The notes: a model not told the origin generated them from the sequence alone. DNA of 64,000 nucleotides from Anaeropeptidivorans aminofermentans (GCF_940670685.1 NZ_OW711693.1:2542001-2606000); one strand, 5' to 3'; positions 9,651-19,743 are shown, counted from the first letter of the stretch. Translations and numbers: made by a program.

Positions 9651-10142
9651 ATGGACAAAGCATCAACCTGTTGCTTTATCGGGCACAGAAAACTTCCTAA
9701 AGAAAAAATCGAGCAAATCATAATACGCTTGGATCAAGAGGTCGAGAATCTTATCAACATGGGGGTAACGGATTTTATCTCGGGCGGTGCATTGGGTTTT
9801 GACCAGATTGCCGCCTCTTTGATTATTGCTAAAAAAGAGATGGGCCGCAAGATTCGATTGATTTTCGCGCTACCCTGCAAAAATCAAGATGAATTTTGGT
9901 CTGATGAGCAAAAACGGTTATACCACAACATCATTGCCGAAGCCGATGAGGTCATCTATGTTTCGGAGGAATACTCTAATGGTTGTATGAAAAAGCGAAA
10001 TCGTTATATGGTGGAGCGGTCTGCGTACTGTATATGTGCTCATCTGCATCCATTCAGCGGGACAGATCAAACCGTAAAATATGCGCGAAAAAAAGGACTT
10101 AAGATACTTAACGTAGCCGAACAGCGAATGCACTTCTTATAA
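9651..10142 (+). CDS. SLOG-superfamily protein (DUF1273/YpsA-like)
   Basis: 163 residues with a Rossmann-like SLOG fold: FIGHRKLP at the N-terminus, the nucleotide-binding SGGALGFDQIAA near residue 45, LIFALPCKNQDEFW, and the NRYMVERSAYCICAHLHPFSG segment of this family. SLOG proteins bind nucleotides or their derivatives. Many are standalone proteins in mobile elements with unknown function, and some act as ligand sensors in conflict systems. No effector domain is fused here. Confidence 0.8.
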   Translation: MDKASTCCFIGHRKLPKEKIEQIIIRLDQEVENLINMGVTDFISGGALGFDQIAASLIIAKKEMGRKIRLIFALPCKNQDEFWSDEQKRLYHNIIAEADEVIYVSEEYSNGCMKKRNRYMVERSAYCICAHLHPFSGTDQTVKYARKKGLKILNVAEQRMHFL

Positions 10143-10224
10143 TATCTTGTCAAAATGGATTGTATAAATTTCGTTTCTGCGATATAATGTCGATAACATA
10201 TCTTTCCAAGGAGATTTAGAAAGA

Positions 10225-10404
10225 ATGAATGGAATGACGACAAAGGAAGCTGCCGAAAAATGGGGCGTTACCCCCAGACAAGTGCAGCTTTTATGCGCTA
10301 CAGGCCGTATACCGGGAGCCGTTCGTTTCGGTAACGCTTGGGTGATTCCTGAGGATGCTCAGAAACCGCAGGATGGCCGCAGCGATAAAACCTCTAAAGA
10401 ATAA
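10225..10404 (+). CDS. Small HTH protein preceding the type I RM genes
   Basis: 59 residues, reading [20 protein letters not shown] and then [21 protein letters not shown], a MerR/excisionase-like DNA-binding helix-turn-helix with a wing. Ribosome site aaggag lies at 10208-10213. A possible promoter (ttgtat, 17 bp, tataat at 10183-10188) precedes it. It lies 37 bp before hsdM and may regulate the RM operon. Confidence 0.75.
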   Translation: MNGMTTKEAAEKWGVTPRQVQLLCATGRIPGAVRFGNAWVIPEDAQKPQDGRSDKTSKE

Positions 10405-10441
10405 GTCTATTTGATGGATGATACATAAAGGATGACTACAA

Positions 10442-11914
10442 ATGATTACAGGCGAGCTGAAAAATAAAGTCGACAGGCTGTGGGAAATGTTTTGGACAGG
10501 GGGCCTCACGAACCCGCTGGACGTCATTGAGCAAATAACATATTTAATGTTTATTCGTGACCTTGACAAGAGCGACCAGGAGCGTCAGCGGGAAAGCGGT
10601 ATGCTGGATATTTCATATACCAGTATGTTTGCGGGAAAAGAGTACTTGAAATGGTCTGCCCTACGAGATAGGCCTGCTGAAACCATGTATCAGATCATGC
10701 AGGGGGAAGTGTTTCCGTTTATCAAGAAATTAAATGGAAAAAGCGGCACTTATGCCAAGTACATGGCGGACGCTATTTTTAAGGTGCCCACTCCCCAGCT
10801 TTTGGAGAAGATCGTAACTGCGCTGGATGAACTGTATGCCTATATTGAAAAGATGCCCGACAAGCAGGATGCCCGGGGCGATTTGTATGAATATATGCTC
10901 TCGAAACTATCTACAGCAGGCACGAACGGCCAATTCCGCACTCCGCGCCACATCATCCGCATGATGGTGGAACTGCTGGATTTGCAGCCGGATGACGTAA
11001 TCTGTGATCCGGCTTGCGGCACCAGTGGTTTTTTGGTAGCAGCGGGCGAATATCTCAAAGAGCATTATTTAGACGAGATTTTTTATAATAAACAGGCCAA
11101 GAAACATTACGATAGCACCATGTTCACCGGCTACGATATGGATCGGACAATGCTGCGTATCGGGGCCATGAACATGATGACCCACGGCATCAGAAACCCT
11201 AACATCGAATATAGGGACAGCCTGTCTGACAAAAACACGGACACCGGACGATACACAAAAATCCTAACGAATCCCCCTTTTAAAGGCAGTCTGGATTATG
11301 ACATTGTTTCCACCGACCTGCTGAAAGTGGCCAAGACGAAAAAGACCGAACTTCTGTTTCTGGCGCTGATTTTGCGGATGCTGAAAAATGGCGGACGCTG
11401 TGCATCCATCGTGCCCGATGGTGTGCTCTTTGGCTCTAGCAAGGCGCACAAGGATATCCGGAAAGATATCGTAGAAAACCACAGGCTGGAAGCGGTTATT
11501 TCCATGCCTTCCGGCGTATTTAAGCCCTACGCCGGGGTTTCTACCGCTGTCATCGTATTTACCAAGACCGGCGCTGGTGGCACCAACAAGGTTTGGTTTT
11601 ATGATATGCAGAGCGACGGTTACAGTTTGGATGACAAGCGCACAGCGCTGAACAGAAGCGATATCCCAGATATCGTGACGCGCTTCCATGCGCAGGATGC
11701 GGAAGAAAATCGCCAGCGTACCGAGCAAAGCTTCCTTGTGCCAAAGGATGAGATTGTGGGCAATGACTACGACCTTTCCATCAACAAGTACAAGCAGAGT
11801 GCCTATGTGGAGGAGGAGTATCCCCACCCGCTGGAGATTTTGACCGAACTCAACGAGCTAGAAATGGAGATTACCGCAGGCCTTGCAGAACTGGAGGCGG
11901 TGCTGCGTGGGTAA
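10442..11914 (+). CDS. hsdM: Type I restriction-modification DNA methyltransferase subunit
   Basis: 490 residues. An N-terminal HsdM helical domain (about 1-150) is followed by the N6-adenine methylase domain with the AdoMet motif DPACGTSGF (from Asp189) and the catalytic NPPF (277-280). Together with HsdS it methylates adenine in the bipartite target, protecting host DNA. Both key motifs are intact. hsdS overlaps its 3' end. It shares one transcription unit with hsdS, a 166-aa unknown and hsdR. Confidence 0.96.
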   Translation: MITGELKNKVDRLWEMFWTGGLTNPLDVIEQITYLMFIRDLDKSDQERQRESGMLDISYTSMFAGKEYLKWSALRDRPAETMYQIMQGEVFPFIKKLNGKSGTYAKYMADAIFKVPTPQLLEKIVTALDELYAYIEKMPDKQDARGDLYEYMLSKLSTAGTNGQFRTPRHIIRMMVELLDLQPDDVICDPACGTSGFLVAAGEYLKEHYLDEIFYNKQAKKHYDSTMFTGYDMDRTMLRIGAMNMMTHGIRNPNIEYRDSLSDKNTDTGRYTKILTNPPFKGSLDYDIVSTDLLKVAKTKKTELLFLALILRMLKNGGRCASIVPDGVLFGSSKAHKDIRKDIVENHRLEAVISMPSGVFKPYAGVSTAVIVFTKTGAGGTNKVWFYDMQSDGYSLDDKRTALNRSDIPDIVTRFHAQDAEENRQRTEQSFLVPKDEIVGNDYDLSINKYKQSAYVEEEYPHPLEILTELNELEMEITAGLAELEAVLRG

Positions 11915-13025
11915 GTGGAAGATAGTTGCTTTTGACGAGGTACTTACCATAATAAATGGAAAAAACCAGAAACAGGTAGAAAATCCATCAGGGAAGTACC
12001 CTATTTACGGAAGCGGCGGAGTAATGGGTTATGCCGATGACTATTTATGTGAAGCCAATACTGTGGTGATAGGACGAAAAGGAACGATTAATCGTCCTAT
12101 ATTTGTCGAAGAACCTTTTTGGAATGTCGATACTGCGTTTGGTCTATGTGCAAAAAACATTCTACATCCTAAATATCTATTTTACTTTTGTGAGCAATTT
12201 GACTTTGAAACGTTAAACACAACTGTTACAATACCAAGCCTGACAAAAGCAAACTTACTAAAAATTAAAATTCCCCTCCCACCGTTGCCCGTGCAGCAAC
12301 AAATTGCCGATGCACTTGACTGCGCCAGCGCCCTCATTGAAAAGCGCAAGGCGCAGATTGAAAAGCTGGATTTGCTGGTCAAATCGCAGTTTATTGAAAT
12401 GTTCGGCGACCCGGTGACAAATCCGATGGGGTGGGGTGTTCAAAGTCTTAAAGATATTTGTACAAAGTTAACTGATGGAACACATTTTTCCCCTGAAAGT
12501 TATCAGAGCGGTGATTATATGTATATTACAGCTAAGAACATAAAGCCTGGAGGTTTAGATTTTTCAAACATAACCTACGTGAAAACTGATGTGCATAATC
12601 AAATCTATGCTCGATGTAACCCAGAGTGTGGTGATGTTCTATATATTAAAGATGGTGTCACGACTGGTATTGCAATAGTTAATACACTTCAGGAACCGTT
12701 TACTATGTTGTCAAGTGTTGCCTTATTAAAGCAAAATCGTTTAATAGTTACTGGTGAATATCTGTGTGGTGTATTAAATAATAAGAATATGTACTCGGCA
12801 ATAAGAGGTAATATGGGAGGAGCAGCCATAACTCGGCTTACAATTGCTAAACTAAACAAAGTTGAATTGCCTATTCCACCCATCACCCTCCAAACTCAAT
12901 TTGCCGACTTTGTCCAGCAAGTCGAAGCCCAAAAATCCTTACTCCAGCAATCCCTTGCCAAACTGGAGAAAAATTACAAATCTCTGATGCAAAAGTGTTT
13001 TAAGGGGGAAATGTTTAATGAATAA
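11907..13025 (+). CDS. hsdS: Type I restriction-modification specificity subunit
   Basis: 372 residues from GTG 11907, preceded by ggagg at 11893-11897 and overlapping the hsdM stop by 8 nt. It has two target-recognition domains (about 1-130 and 180-325), each followed by a conserved helical spacer: LPPLPVQQQIADAL with IEKRKAQIEKLD, and LPIPPITLQTQFADFV with LLQQSLAKLEKNY. Full length with both halves, so it should define a bipartite DNA target. The variable domains are more AT-rich than the flanking spacers, which fits domain shuffling. Confidence 0.93.
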   Translation: MGKWKIVAFDEVLTIINGKNQKQVENPSGKYPIYGSGGVMGYADDYLCEANTVVIGRKGTINRPIFVEEPFWNVDTAFGLCAKNILHPKYLFYFCEQFDFETLNTTVTIPSLTKANLLKIKIPLPPLPVQQQIADALDCASALIEKRKAQIEKLDLLVKSQFIEMFGDPVTNPMGWGVQSLKDICTKLTDGTHFSPESYQSGDYMYITAKNIKPGGLDFSNITYVKTDVHNQIYARCNPECGDVLYIKDGVTTGIAIVNTLQEPFTMLSSVALLKQNRLIVTGEYLCGVLNNKNMYSAIRGNMGGAAITRLTIAKLNKVELPIPPITLQTQFADFVQQVEAQKSLLQQSLAKLEKNYKSLMQKCFKGEMFNE

Positions 13026-13518
13026 TCTTAACACGGCAATGGTAGACCTTGCAGTCCAACTGTCAACCTTAGCGGTAAAAGGTACAGCAACCGCGGTAAC
13101 GACTAAAATCAAAGCTGCAAAAGAGATAAAAGACAATGAAAAGCTTCGGAATGTATATGATGAAATGGTAAATGAGCTTCTGAATGAGCGTGATGAAGCT
13201 GTGCGAATCGCACAGGCATATAAGTCGGAACTTGATAGGATTATTATAAGTGATGAGGATATTCATCATTTAGAATTTACTGTATCAAACGTGTTAGAAA
13301 TATTAAGAAGCTTTTCACCTGATATACCTGTGGATACATTTGAACAGTTTAAGAGCTTAATTAGTGTAGATACGCTAAAAACAATGCAATTGCTGGGGTT
13401 TAACTACAAAGTCGCCATTGGAGAACCATTGACAAATATTTGTGCTGATACTATACGTTCATGGGGAAACAAGAAGTCCTCCCAAGGAGGAAATGCTTCT
13501 CAGAATCGCAAAAAATGA
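13018..13518 (+). CDS. Unknown protein inserted between hsdS and hsdR
   Basis: 166 residues, no recognised family. The N-terminus (MNNLNTAMVDLAVQLSTLAV) is a mildly hydrophobic helix, residues about 25-75 are charged and helical, and the tail is polar (NKKSSQGGNASQNRKK). It overlaps the hsdS stop by 8 nt and ends 27 bp before hsdR, so it is translated within the RM operon. It is AT-richer than hsdR. It may modulate the RM complex or be an independent cargo gene. No catalytic motif is visible. Confidence 0.75.
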   Translation: MNNLNTAMVDLAVQLSTLAVKGTATAVTTKIKAAKEIKDNEKLRNVYDEMVNELLNERDEAVRIAQAYKSELDRIIISDEDIHHLEFTVSNVLEILRSFSPDIPVDTFEQFKSLISVDTLKTMQLLGFNYKVAIGEPLTNICADTIRSWGNKKSSQGGNASQNRKK

Positions 13519-13545
13519 TATTCCAATCAATATCGAGGTGCCGCC

Positions 13546-16500
13546 ATGCAGACCAACTTTGATTTTCTACTAAAAGACCCACAATTTGAGCCATTTGCCG
13601 AGGCTGCGGTTTCGGCGGAACGTGTTCTGCCCATTTCTCCGGCTCTGTGCGCTACAGCTTGCCGCACGGCGCTGGAGTTTGCGGTGAAGTGGGTCTACAG
13701 CGTGGATGGCTCTCTCACGATGCCTTACGAGGACAAGCTGGTCACTCTCATCAGTACCGAGAATTTTAAAGATTTGATTCCGTCCGGCATGAGCACAAAG
13801 CTGAACTATTTGCGCAAGGTGGGCAACAACGCCACCCACAACCCCAAGGGGGTCAGCCGTGATCAGGCGGTACTGGCGCTGCAAAATCTACATAGTTTTC
13901 TGGATTTTGTCGCCTATTGCTACGGAACGGACTATAAAGAAATTGCCTTTGACAAATCCCTATTGGATGTGTTGACGCATACCGCAGCGCCTGTTACACC
14001 GGAACCACCGGAAGAATTGGATTTCGCTGCTTTGCTGGACGAGAACTTTCCCAAGAGAGAAAAGCTCACCGCCAAGCGTGTAGCACAGCTCAAACAGGGC
14101 TATACCGTCAAGCCCATGGATATGACCGAGGCCGAAACCCGCAAGGCATATATTGACGTAATGCTGCAGGACGCAGGCTGGCAGCGCGGCCCCCATTGGG
14201 TGGAGGAATATCCCATTGATGAGATGCCCAATAAAGCAGGCAAAGGCAAAGCCGATTATGTGCTGCTGGGGGATAACGGCCTGCCTTTGGCGGTCATCGA
14301 GGCCAAGCGCACCAGTGTCAACGTAGAAAAGGGCCGCCAGCAGGCCAAGCTTTATGCCGATTTTCTGGAAAAGAAAACCGGTCAGCGCCCTGTTATCTTC
14401 CTAACCAATGGCTATGAAACCCGCATCTGGAGCGACAAATATTATCCGGAGCGGCAGGTTTCTGGCATCTACTCCAAGCGTGACTTGGAAAAAGAGTTTA
14501 ATAAAATGCACGATCGTACCTCTCTTAAAGGTGTGCGGGTCAGCGACGAAATATCCAACCGCTATTATCAAAAAGAAGCCATTCAGGCGGTCTGCGATGC
14601 ATTTGGTGAGCGGAACCGGCGCAAAGCTCTGCTGGTCATGGCCACTGGAAGTGGAAAAACAAGAACGGTCATTTCCCTGGTAGACGTACTCATCCGGCAT
14701 GGCTGGGTGAAAAACGTGTTGTTTTTAGCAGATCGAAACGCTTTGGTCACGCAGGCAAAGCGTGCCTTTCACAACCAGCTTCCGAACCTTTCCCTGTGCA
14801 ACCTCACCGAGGGCAAGGAAGAGGCAAGCGCCCGCGCGGTGTTCTCCACTTACCAGACGATGATGAACTGTATTGACGCAACCTGTGATGAAAAGGGGGA
14901 TCGGCTGTTTACTCCGGGGCATTTTGACCTCATCATTGTAGATGAGGCCCACCGCAGCATTTACAATAAATATAAGGATATTTTCACTTACTTTGACGCG
15001 CTTCTGGTTGGCCTGACGGCTACGCCCAAGGACGAGATTGATAAAAACACCTATGGCATTTTCGACCTGGAAAGCGGGGTGCCGACCTATGGGTACGAGC
15101 TTTCCCGAGCGGTGAAGGACGGTTATCTGGTAGACTTTGTTTCCATTGAGACCGAACTGAAATTCATGACCGAAGGCATTACCTATGCGGATCTTTCTCC
15201 GGAAGAACAGGAAGAGTATGAAAACACCTTTGCCGATGAAGACGGCAACATTCCAGACAGCATTGATTCCAGCGCACTCAATGAGTGGATTTTCAATCAG
15301 GATACTATTAAAAAGGCACTGCATGTTCTCATGCAGCACGGTCAGCGCGTGAAATATGGTGAGAAAATCGGAAAGACCATCGTTTTTGCAAAAAACCATA
15401 AGCATGCGGAGAAAATTCTTGAGGTGTGGAATAAGGAGTTTCCGGGCTATCCAACACACTACGCTCGTGTGATCGACAACTACGCCAATTACGCACAAAG
15501 CTTAATTGACGATTTTTCGGATAAGAGCAAGTTTCCGCAGATCGCTATTTCTGTGGATATGTTGGACACCGGCGTTGATGTGCCGGAGATATTAAATCTT
15601 GTCTTTTTTAAAAAGGTACTTAGCCGCGCGAAGTTTTGGCAAATGATTGGGCGCGGTACACGCATCTGTGAAGGGTTGATTGACGGCAAAGACAAGCAGC
15701 AGTTTTATATCTTTGATTTGTGCGGAAATTTTGATTTCTTTCGGTTACACACCAAGGGACGAGAAGCCGGAACGGTTGCCACTTTGCAGGAGCGCACCTT
15801 CAATACAAAAGTGGAAATGGTGTATAAGCTGCAAGAACTCCCCTTCCAAACGGAGCGGATGCAAAGCTATCGTAAAGAACTGGTTCGAAATTTGGTAACG
15901 CAGATAAAAGCGCTACCAAGAGAAAATTTTGCCGTTAAGCAGCATTTGCGTATCATTGACAAATACCAGGGCGAAGATGATTTTTCTACGTTGACCTATG
16001 AAAACACGCTGCAGATTGCGGAGCACGTCGCGCCGCTGATTTTGCCGTCAGGCGACGATGTTTCTGCCGCTCGTTTCGACCAGCTTATTTACCAGATTGA
16101 GCTTGCGATGCTGACTGAAAAGAGTTACAAACGGGCAAAAAACGATGTGCTCCGCAAGGCGGATGAACTTTCCAAATACGGTACGATTCCGGCTATTGCA
16201 GCGCAAAAAGACTTGCTGGAGCAGATACTGCATAACAATTTTTTGGAACGAGCAGGGATATCGGATTACGAGGATATTCGTGTCAAATTACGTGATTTGA
16301 TCAAATTTGTTCCTGAAAGCGATCGGGTGCGTTACGATACTGACTTTACCGACGACATTCTTACTATGGAATGGAACGAATCGCAGTTGGATAACGATGA
16401 TCTGGCTCAGTATAAGAAAAAAGTGAATTATTATATTTTGCAGCATCAAGACATTCCCGCTATTGCCAAGCTAAAAGGTAATCGACCTTTGACGCCGGTG

Positions 16501-16866
16501 GACGTGCACGCACTGGAACATATTCTTTGGAATGAATTAGGCACGAAGGAGCAGTATGATGCACAGTATGGTAAAACACCACTAGGTGAGCTTGTGCGCT
16601 CTATCGTTGGCCTTGACCAAAAGGCGGCAAACGAGGCATTCTCCCGCTTTCTCAACGATGCGGAGCTGGACAGCAGACAGATGTACTTTGTTCGGCAGGT
16701 CGTGAACTACATCGTAAAAAACGGTATGCTGAAGGACTTGTCTGTGCTACAGGAAAGTCCATTTACGGATCAGGGCAGTGTCAGCGAACTGTTTGATGAT
16801 GTGGCGGTGTTTATGGATTTGCGGGCTGTGATTGAGGGGATTAATCGGAATGCAGTGGCGGCGTAG
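13546..16866 (+). CDS. hsdR: Type I restriction enzyme endonuclease/translocase subunit
   Basis: 1106 residues. It opens with a DUF4145-like domain (about 1-130), then the HSDR_N nuclease region (about 190-330; DYVLLGDNGLPLAVIEAKR carries the D...ExK nuclease residues). The SF2 motor has Walker A ATGSGKT (366-372), DEAH at 466-469, GLTATP, and the helicase VI region MIGRGTRI. An EcoEI-type C-terminal domain ends the protein. It translocates and cuts unmethylated DNA. All motifs are intact, so the RM system appears functional. The start at ATG 13546 has gaggtg upstream. Confidence 0.96.
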   Translation: MQTNFDFLLKDPQFEPFAEAAVSAERVLPISPALCATACRTALEFAVKWVYSVDGSLTMPYEDKLVTLISTENFKDLIPSGMSTKLNYLRKVGNNATHNPKGVSRDQAVLALQNLHSFLDFVAYCYGTDYKEIAFDKSLLDVLTHTAAPVTPEPPEELDFAALLDENFPKREKLTAKRVAQLKQGYTVKPMDMTEAETRKAYIDVMLQDAGWQRGPHWVEEYPIDEMPNKAGKGKADYVLLGDNGLPLAVIEAKRTSVNVEKGRQQAKLYADFLEKKTGQRPVIFLTNGYETRIWSDKYYPERQVSGIYSKRDLEKEFNKMHDRTSLKGVRVSDEISNRYYQKEAIQAVCDAFGERNRRKALLVMATGSGKTRTVISLVDVLIRHGWVKNVLFLADRNALVTQAKRAFHNQLPNLSLCNLTEGKEEASARAVFSTYQTMMNCIDATCDEKGDRLFTPGHFDLIIVDEAHRSIYNKYKDIFTYFDALLVGLTATPKDEIDKNTYGIFDLESGVPTYGYELSRAVKDGYLVDFVSIETELKFMTEGITYADLSPEEQEEYENTFADEDGNIPDSIDSSALNEWIFNQDTIKKALHVLMQHGQRVKYGEKIGKTIVFAKNHKHAEKILEVWNKEFPGYPTHYARVIDNYANYAQSLIDDFSDKSKFPQIAISVDMLDTGVDVPEILNLVFFKKVLSRAKFWQMIGRGTRICEGLIDGKDKQQFYIFDLCGNFDFFRLHTKGREAGTVATLQERTFNTKVEMVYKLQELPFQTERMQSYRKELVRNLVTQIKALPRENFAVKQHLRIIDKYQGEDDFSTLTYENTLQIAEHVAPLILPSGDDVSAARFDQLIYQIELAMLTEKSYKRAKNDVLRKADELSKYGTIPAIAAQKDLLEQILHNNFLERAGISDYEDIRVKLRDLIKFVPESDRVRYDTDFTDDILTMEWNESQLDNDDLAQYKKKVNYYILQHQDIPAIAKLKGNRPLTPVDVHALEHILWNELGTKEQYDAQYGKTPLGELVRSIVGLDQKAANEAFSRFLNDAELDSRQMYFVRQVVNYIVKNGMLKDLSVLQESPFTDQGSVSELFDDVAVFMDLRAVIEGINRNAVAA

Positions 16867-16906
16867 ACCAAACATAATGAAAGAAAGTAGCAAAGAGGGT
16901 GTTTTG

Positions 16907-19240
16907 GTGAAGAACGTACTAAATTCGATTATAAAGTTTGATTTACATATTCACTCGAAAGCAAGTGAATACAAAGAGAGTGCAGGCATTGTTGACCAAT
17001 CCACTAAAGAAAACCTCGGGGTGCTTCTCGCTCAACTTAACCGGCACAATGTTGCACTTTTTTCAATAACAGACCATAACCGCTTTGACCCAGAGCTTTA
17101 TGCGGAAATCAACAGTATTTTGACGCAAAGCGACCATCCCTATCCTAATGTCAGGGCTGTATTAGCTGGAGTAGAGTTTGATGTTATTATCGATGAGGGA
17201 ATGGGTAAATGTCACATTATAGCAATATTTGATGCAAACAATGAAGCTGATAAGTTTAACAGAATTAATGCTGGTCTACAAACAAATTTATTGACGGATA
17301 CCCAAGAAGCATATGCTAAGAAAGATTTTGAGGATATTCTAAAAGCTACTGGTCTTGATACAATTTTAATTGCATCACAGAGGAAAAATATCCATAATCA
17401 AAGCGGCAATCATAACTCGCTAAGCGACTCGGCAATCAATGTAGAAGAAATCATTAGGGTTGGCTATATAAATGCCCTTGAATTTCAAAAGCCTAAGGTT
17501 GAAGGGATATTGCTTAATAACCTAAAAGAGTTGCAGCTGCCAATTTCCCTTTTTTCGGGGAGTGACTGCCATGATTGGTCTTGTTATCCATATCATGATT
17601 CCAGAAATCAAAACAAAGACTTCTATCATTCTAAGGCTAAAGTATTGCCTACCTTCAAAGGACTGCTTATGGCTGTTACTTCGCCAGAGACAAGATTTAA
17701 CTGTAGCGAGAATAACAGCACAAGCATTATTGACAGCATAGAAATAAAAGATCAGCTGCTTCCCCTTGTAAATGGCATAAATGCAATTATAGGCGAAAAT
17801 GGATCTGGCAAAACCACATTGCTGAAATTACTCAATGGGAAAACATCAGAAGCGCATGTAAAAAAACTTGTACGTGATAATGCTCTCAAAGCAAATAATG
17901 CTATTGATCCTCAAAAGATAAGGTATATTGAGCAAGGGCAAATAATAAGAAAATTCAATGAAAAAACCTTGTTTTCGGCTGGTGGTGAGACCAACTTCAA
18001 AGAGTTGGATTGTTTGCCATTCAAAGAAGCGTATTCTACATATTCTGATGCCTTGAAAAAAGGGATTGAAACGCTTATTGCGAAGCAAGACGCATTGAGT
18101 TCTCTTTCTAAGCACATCATCACCTATGAAGATGGAATGATTGCAAAAAACTACTACATTGATATTACGGGCAATGAAAGCTTCGAAAGCACAGACAACC
18201 CACACGAAAAAGCGCATAAAGATATTGATAACCTACTGAAAAAAGCAAATGCCTTATTAAGTGATGCCTACTTTGAACAGTATAAAAAACAGTTAGAACG
18301 AGTTGTTAGTGAATTAAAATCTATAAGTGATGATGTTGACCGCAAGTGGAAAACAGTAAACTATGAAGCAAATGTCAAGAATATTATACATGGCTCCATA
18401 GATGATTATTTGCGAAAAGTAAAGGAAAACTCATCAACAAAGGATCGAGAGATTAAGGAATATGGAAAGAAAAAGCGGCAGTTGATTGATGCTGTCACTG
18501 CGGCTATCAAAGCTTCTGTGATGGATATTGAGTGGACTGCTACCCCACCTATTTTGGAAGGAGCAACTAAAAATCCGAAGCAAGGATTTTACTTTAACCG
18601 TGAGGCTGCATATAACGGGGTTTCTATGTTGGATAGCTTTTATACGAAAATGTTTGTAAAGGAATATAGGGATCCCCAAAAGCTTCAAGAGATCAAGACA
18701 TTTGAATTGTTTTCAACAGCAATCATGGGGTGTACTTCTACTACAGATATCAGCACAAAGTGGACAGAGAATTTCGAAAAATTTATCGCAGATGCTACAA
18801 AGACAAATGATTATATAATGGATGGGGCTGACCAACAAGTAGGAAACACACTTGGAGAAATGTCGCTATCTTATTATAAATTCTTCACGCAGGACGATCA
18901 GGACTGGAGTGTCTTAATAATAGACCAGCCTGAAGATAATATATCTAATAATAATATCAGCCAAAAGCTGATTGGATATTTTAACGCTATACGAGATAGA
19001 AAGCAAATTATTTTTGTGACTCATAATCCTCTATTAGTTGTCAACTTGGATGTAGATAACGTAATCTTTGTTAAGAATAATAATGGTGAAATTTCAACCT
19101 ATAATGGATGTTTAGAGTATGAAGATGAACAAACCGATATCCTTGACCTCATTGCAAAGAACATGGATGGCGGAAAGGAAACTATAGAAAAGAGGCTAAA
19201 GGTCTATGGAAAAAGTCATAAAACTGATCATGAACGCTGA
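16907..19240 (+). CDS. PHP-domain / ABC-type ATPase fusion (TrlF-like), probable defence effector
   Basis: 777 residues from GTG 16907, chosen for the aaagaggg site 7 nt upstream; an ATG at 16877 is possible but lacks one. The N-terminal PHP phosphoesterase domain (about 10-260) keeps its metal ligands: HIH (14/16), ITDHN, CHIIAIF and SGSDCHDW. An SMC/RecF-like ATPase follows: Walker A GENGSGKT (from Gly296), a coiled-coil middle (about 350-590), Walker B LIIDQPED (Asp673, Glu676) and the switch FVTHN. PHP domains hydrolyse phosphoester bonds. Its place after hsdR recalls PrrC/RloC nucleases guarded by type I RM, so an ATP-gated nuclease role is inferred, not shown. Confidence 0.82.
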   Translation: MKNVLNSIIKFDLHIHSKASEYKESAGIVDQSTKENLGVLLAQLNRHNVALFSITDHNRFDPELYAEINSILTQSDHPYPNVRAVLAGVEFDVIIDEGMGKCHIIAIFDANNEADKFNRINAGLQTNLLTDTQEAYAKKDFEDILKATGLDTILIASQRKNIHNQSGNHNSLSDSAINVEEIIRVGYINALEFQKPKVEGILLNNLKELQLPISLFSGSDCHDWSCYPYHDSRNQNKDFYHSKAKVLPTFKGLLMAVTSPETRFNCSENNSTSIIDSIEIKDQLLPLVNGINAIIGENGSGKTTLLKLLNGKTSEAHVKKLVRDNALKANNAIDPQKIRYIEQGQIIRKFNEKTLFSAGGETNFKELDCLPFKEAYSTYSDALKKGIETLIAKQDALSSLSKHIITYEDGMIAKNYYIDITGNESFESTDNPHEKAHKDIDNLLKKANALLSDAYFEQYKKQLERVVSELKSISDDVDRKWKTVNYEANVKNIIHGSIDDYLRKVKENSSTKDREIKEYGKKKRQLIDAVTAAIKASVMDIEWTATPPILEGATKNPKQGFYFNREAAYNGVSMLDSFYTKMFVKEYRDPQKLQEIKTFELFSTAIMGCTSTTDISTKWTENFEKFIADATKTNDYIMDGADQQVGNTLGEMSLSYYKFFTQDDQDWSVLIIDQPEDNISNNNISQKLIGYFNAIRDRKQIIFVTHNPLLVVNLDVDNVIFVKNNNGEISTYNGCLEYEDEQTDILDLIAKNMDGGKETIEKRLKVYGKSHKTDHER

Positions 19241-19487
19241 TAAATCCATAAAAATTCTTGTCAACGATGAGGAAAAACACATTATTGATGCACAAAATAG
19301 AAGCATCTCTGCTGACAAAATCTATGAAATAATTGGATTTGCGGTTGGTGATCAATATTCCGTTGTATCTGAAAATGTATTAGGTGTCGATAAACAAGTT
19401 TTGGAGTTTTTTGTCGAGTTGCTCACAGATGTGTCAAAAAAGGTGAATGCGATCATTGTGCCCTCAAACAGTTCTCCGACTGTTTGA
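19206..19487 (+). CDS. Small unknown protein coupled to the PHP-ATPase
   Basis: 93 residues, starting at ATG 19206 inside the last codons of the PHP-ATPase gene (35-nt overlap). An alternative ATG lies at 19230. Sequence: MEKVIKLIMNADKSIKILVN at the start, then mixed alpha/beta with the acidic segment LEFFVELLTDVSKKVNA. No family recognised. The overlap implies co-translation and suggests a partner or inhibitor of the ATPase. Confidence 0.65.
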   Translation: MEKVIKLIMNADKSIKILVNDEEKHIIDAQNRSISADKIYEIIGFAVGDQYSVVSENVLGVDKQVLEFFVELLTDVSKKVNAIIVPSNSSPTV

Positions 19488-19515
19488 ACAGACGTAATAA
19501 ACGATTGTTTTTTAG

Positions 19516-19743
19516 GTTGTCTGTGTAGAAGTTCGACAAAAAAGCAATCTTTGTTATATGAGGTTGAACCTCGATAATTTTCCCGAAGAGCAATCAAAAG
19601 GTATTTTGCACGATGTTCGCAATGTGGGGCACTGGGGAACTGGAGAAGCGGAAGCAACGATAAAAAACGCAAAAGATTTTGAAAGCATTAAATATCTTGT
19701 TGATATATGCTATAATGAGAATTGGCAATTAGCATGGAAATAA
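19516..19743 (+). pseudogene. C-terminal fragment of a DUF5655-type protein
   Basis: The frame is open from 19516 (after a stop at 19513), and an ATG at 19558 gives 61 residues. LNLDNFPEEQ, then HDVRNVGHWGTGEAEATIK and YLVDICYNENW resemble the C-terminus of DUF5655 proteins, where the motif is usually DVSNIGHWGNGDY. The upstream part is missing or frameshifted. Read as a degraded end of a larger cargo gene close to the element's right end. Confidence 0.55.

Noticed and set aside
14725-15498. 257-codon frame opposite hsdR
   Set aside because: Antisense shadow; hsdR motifs are on the other strand in a complete frame.
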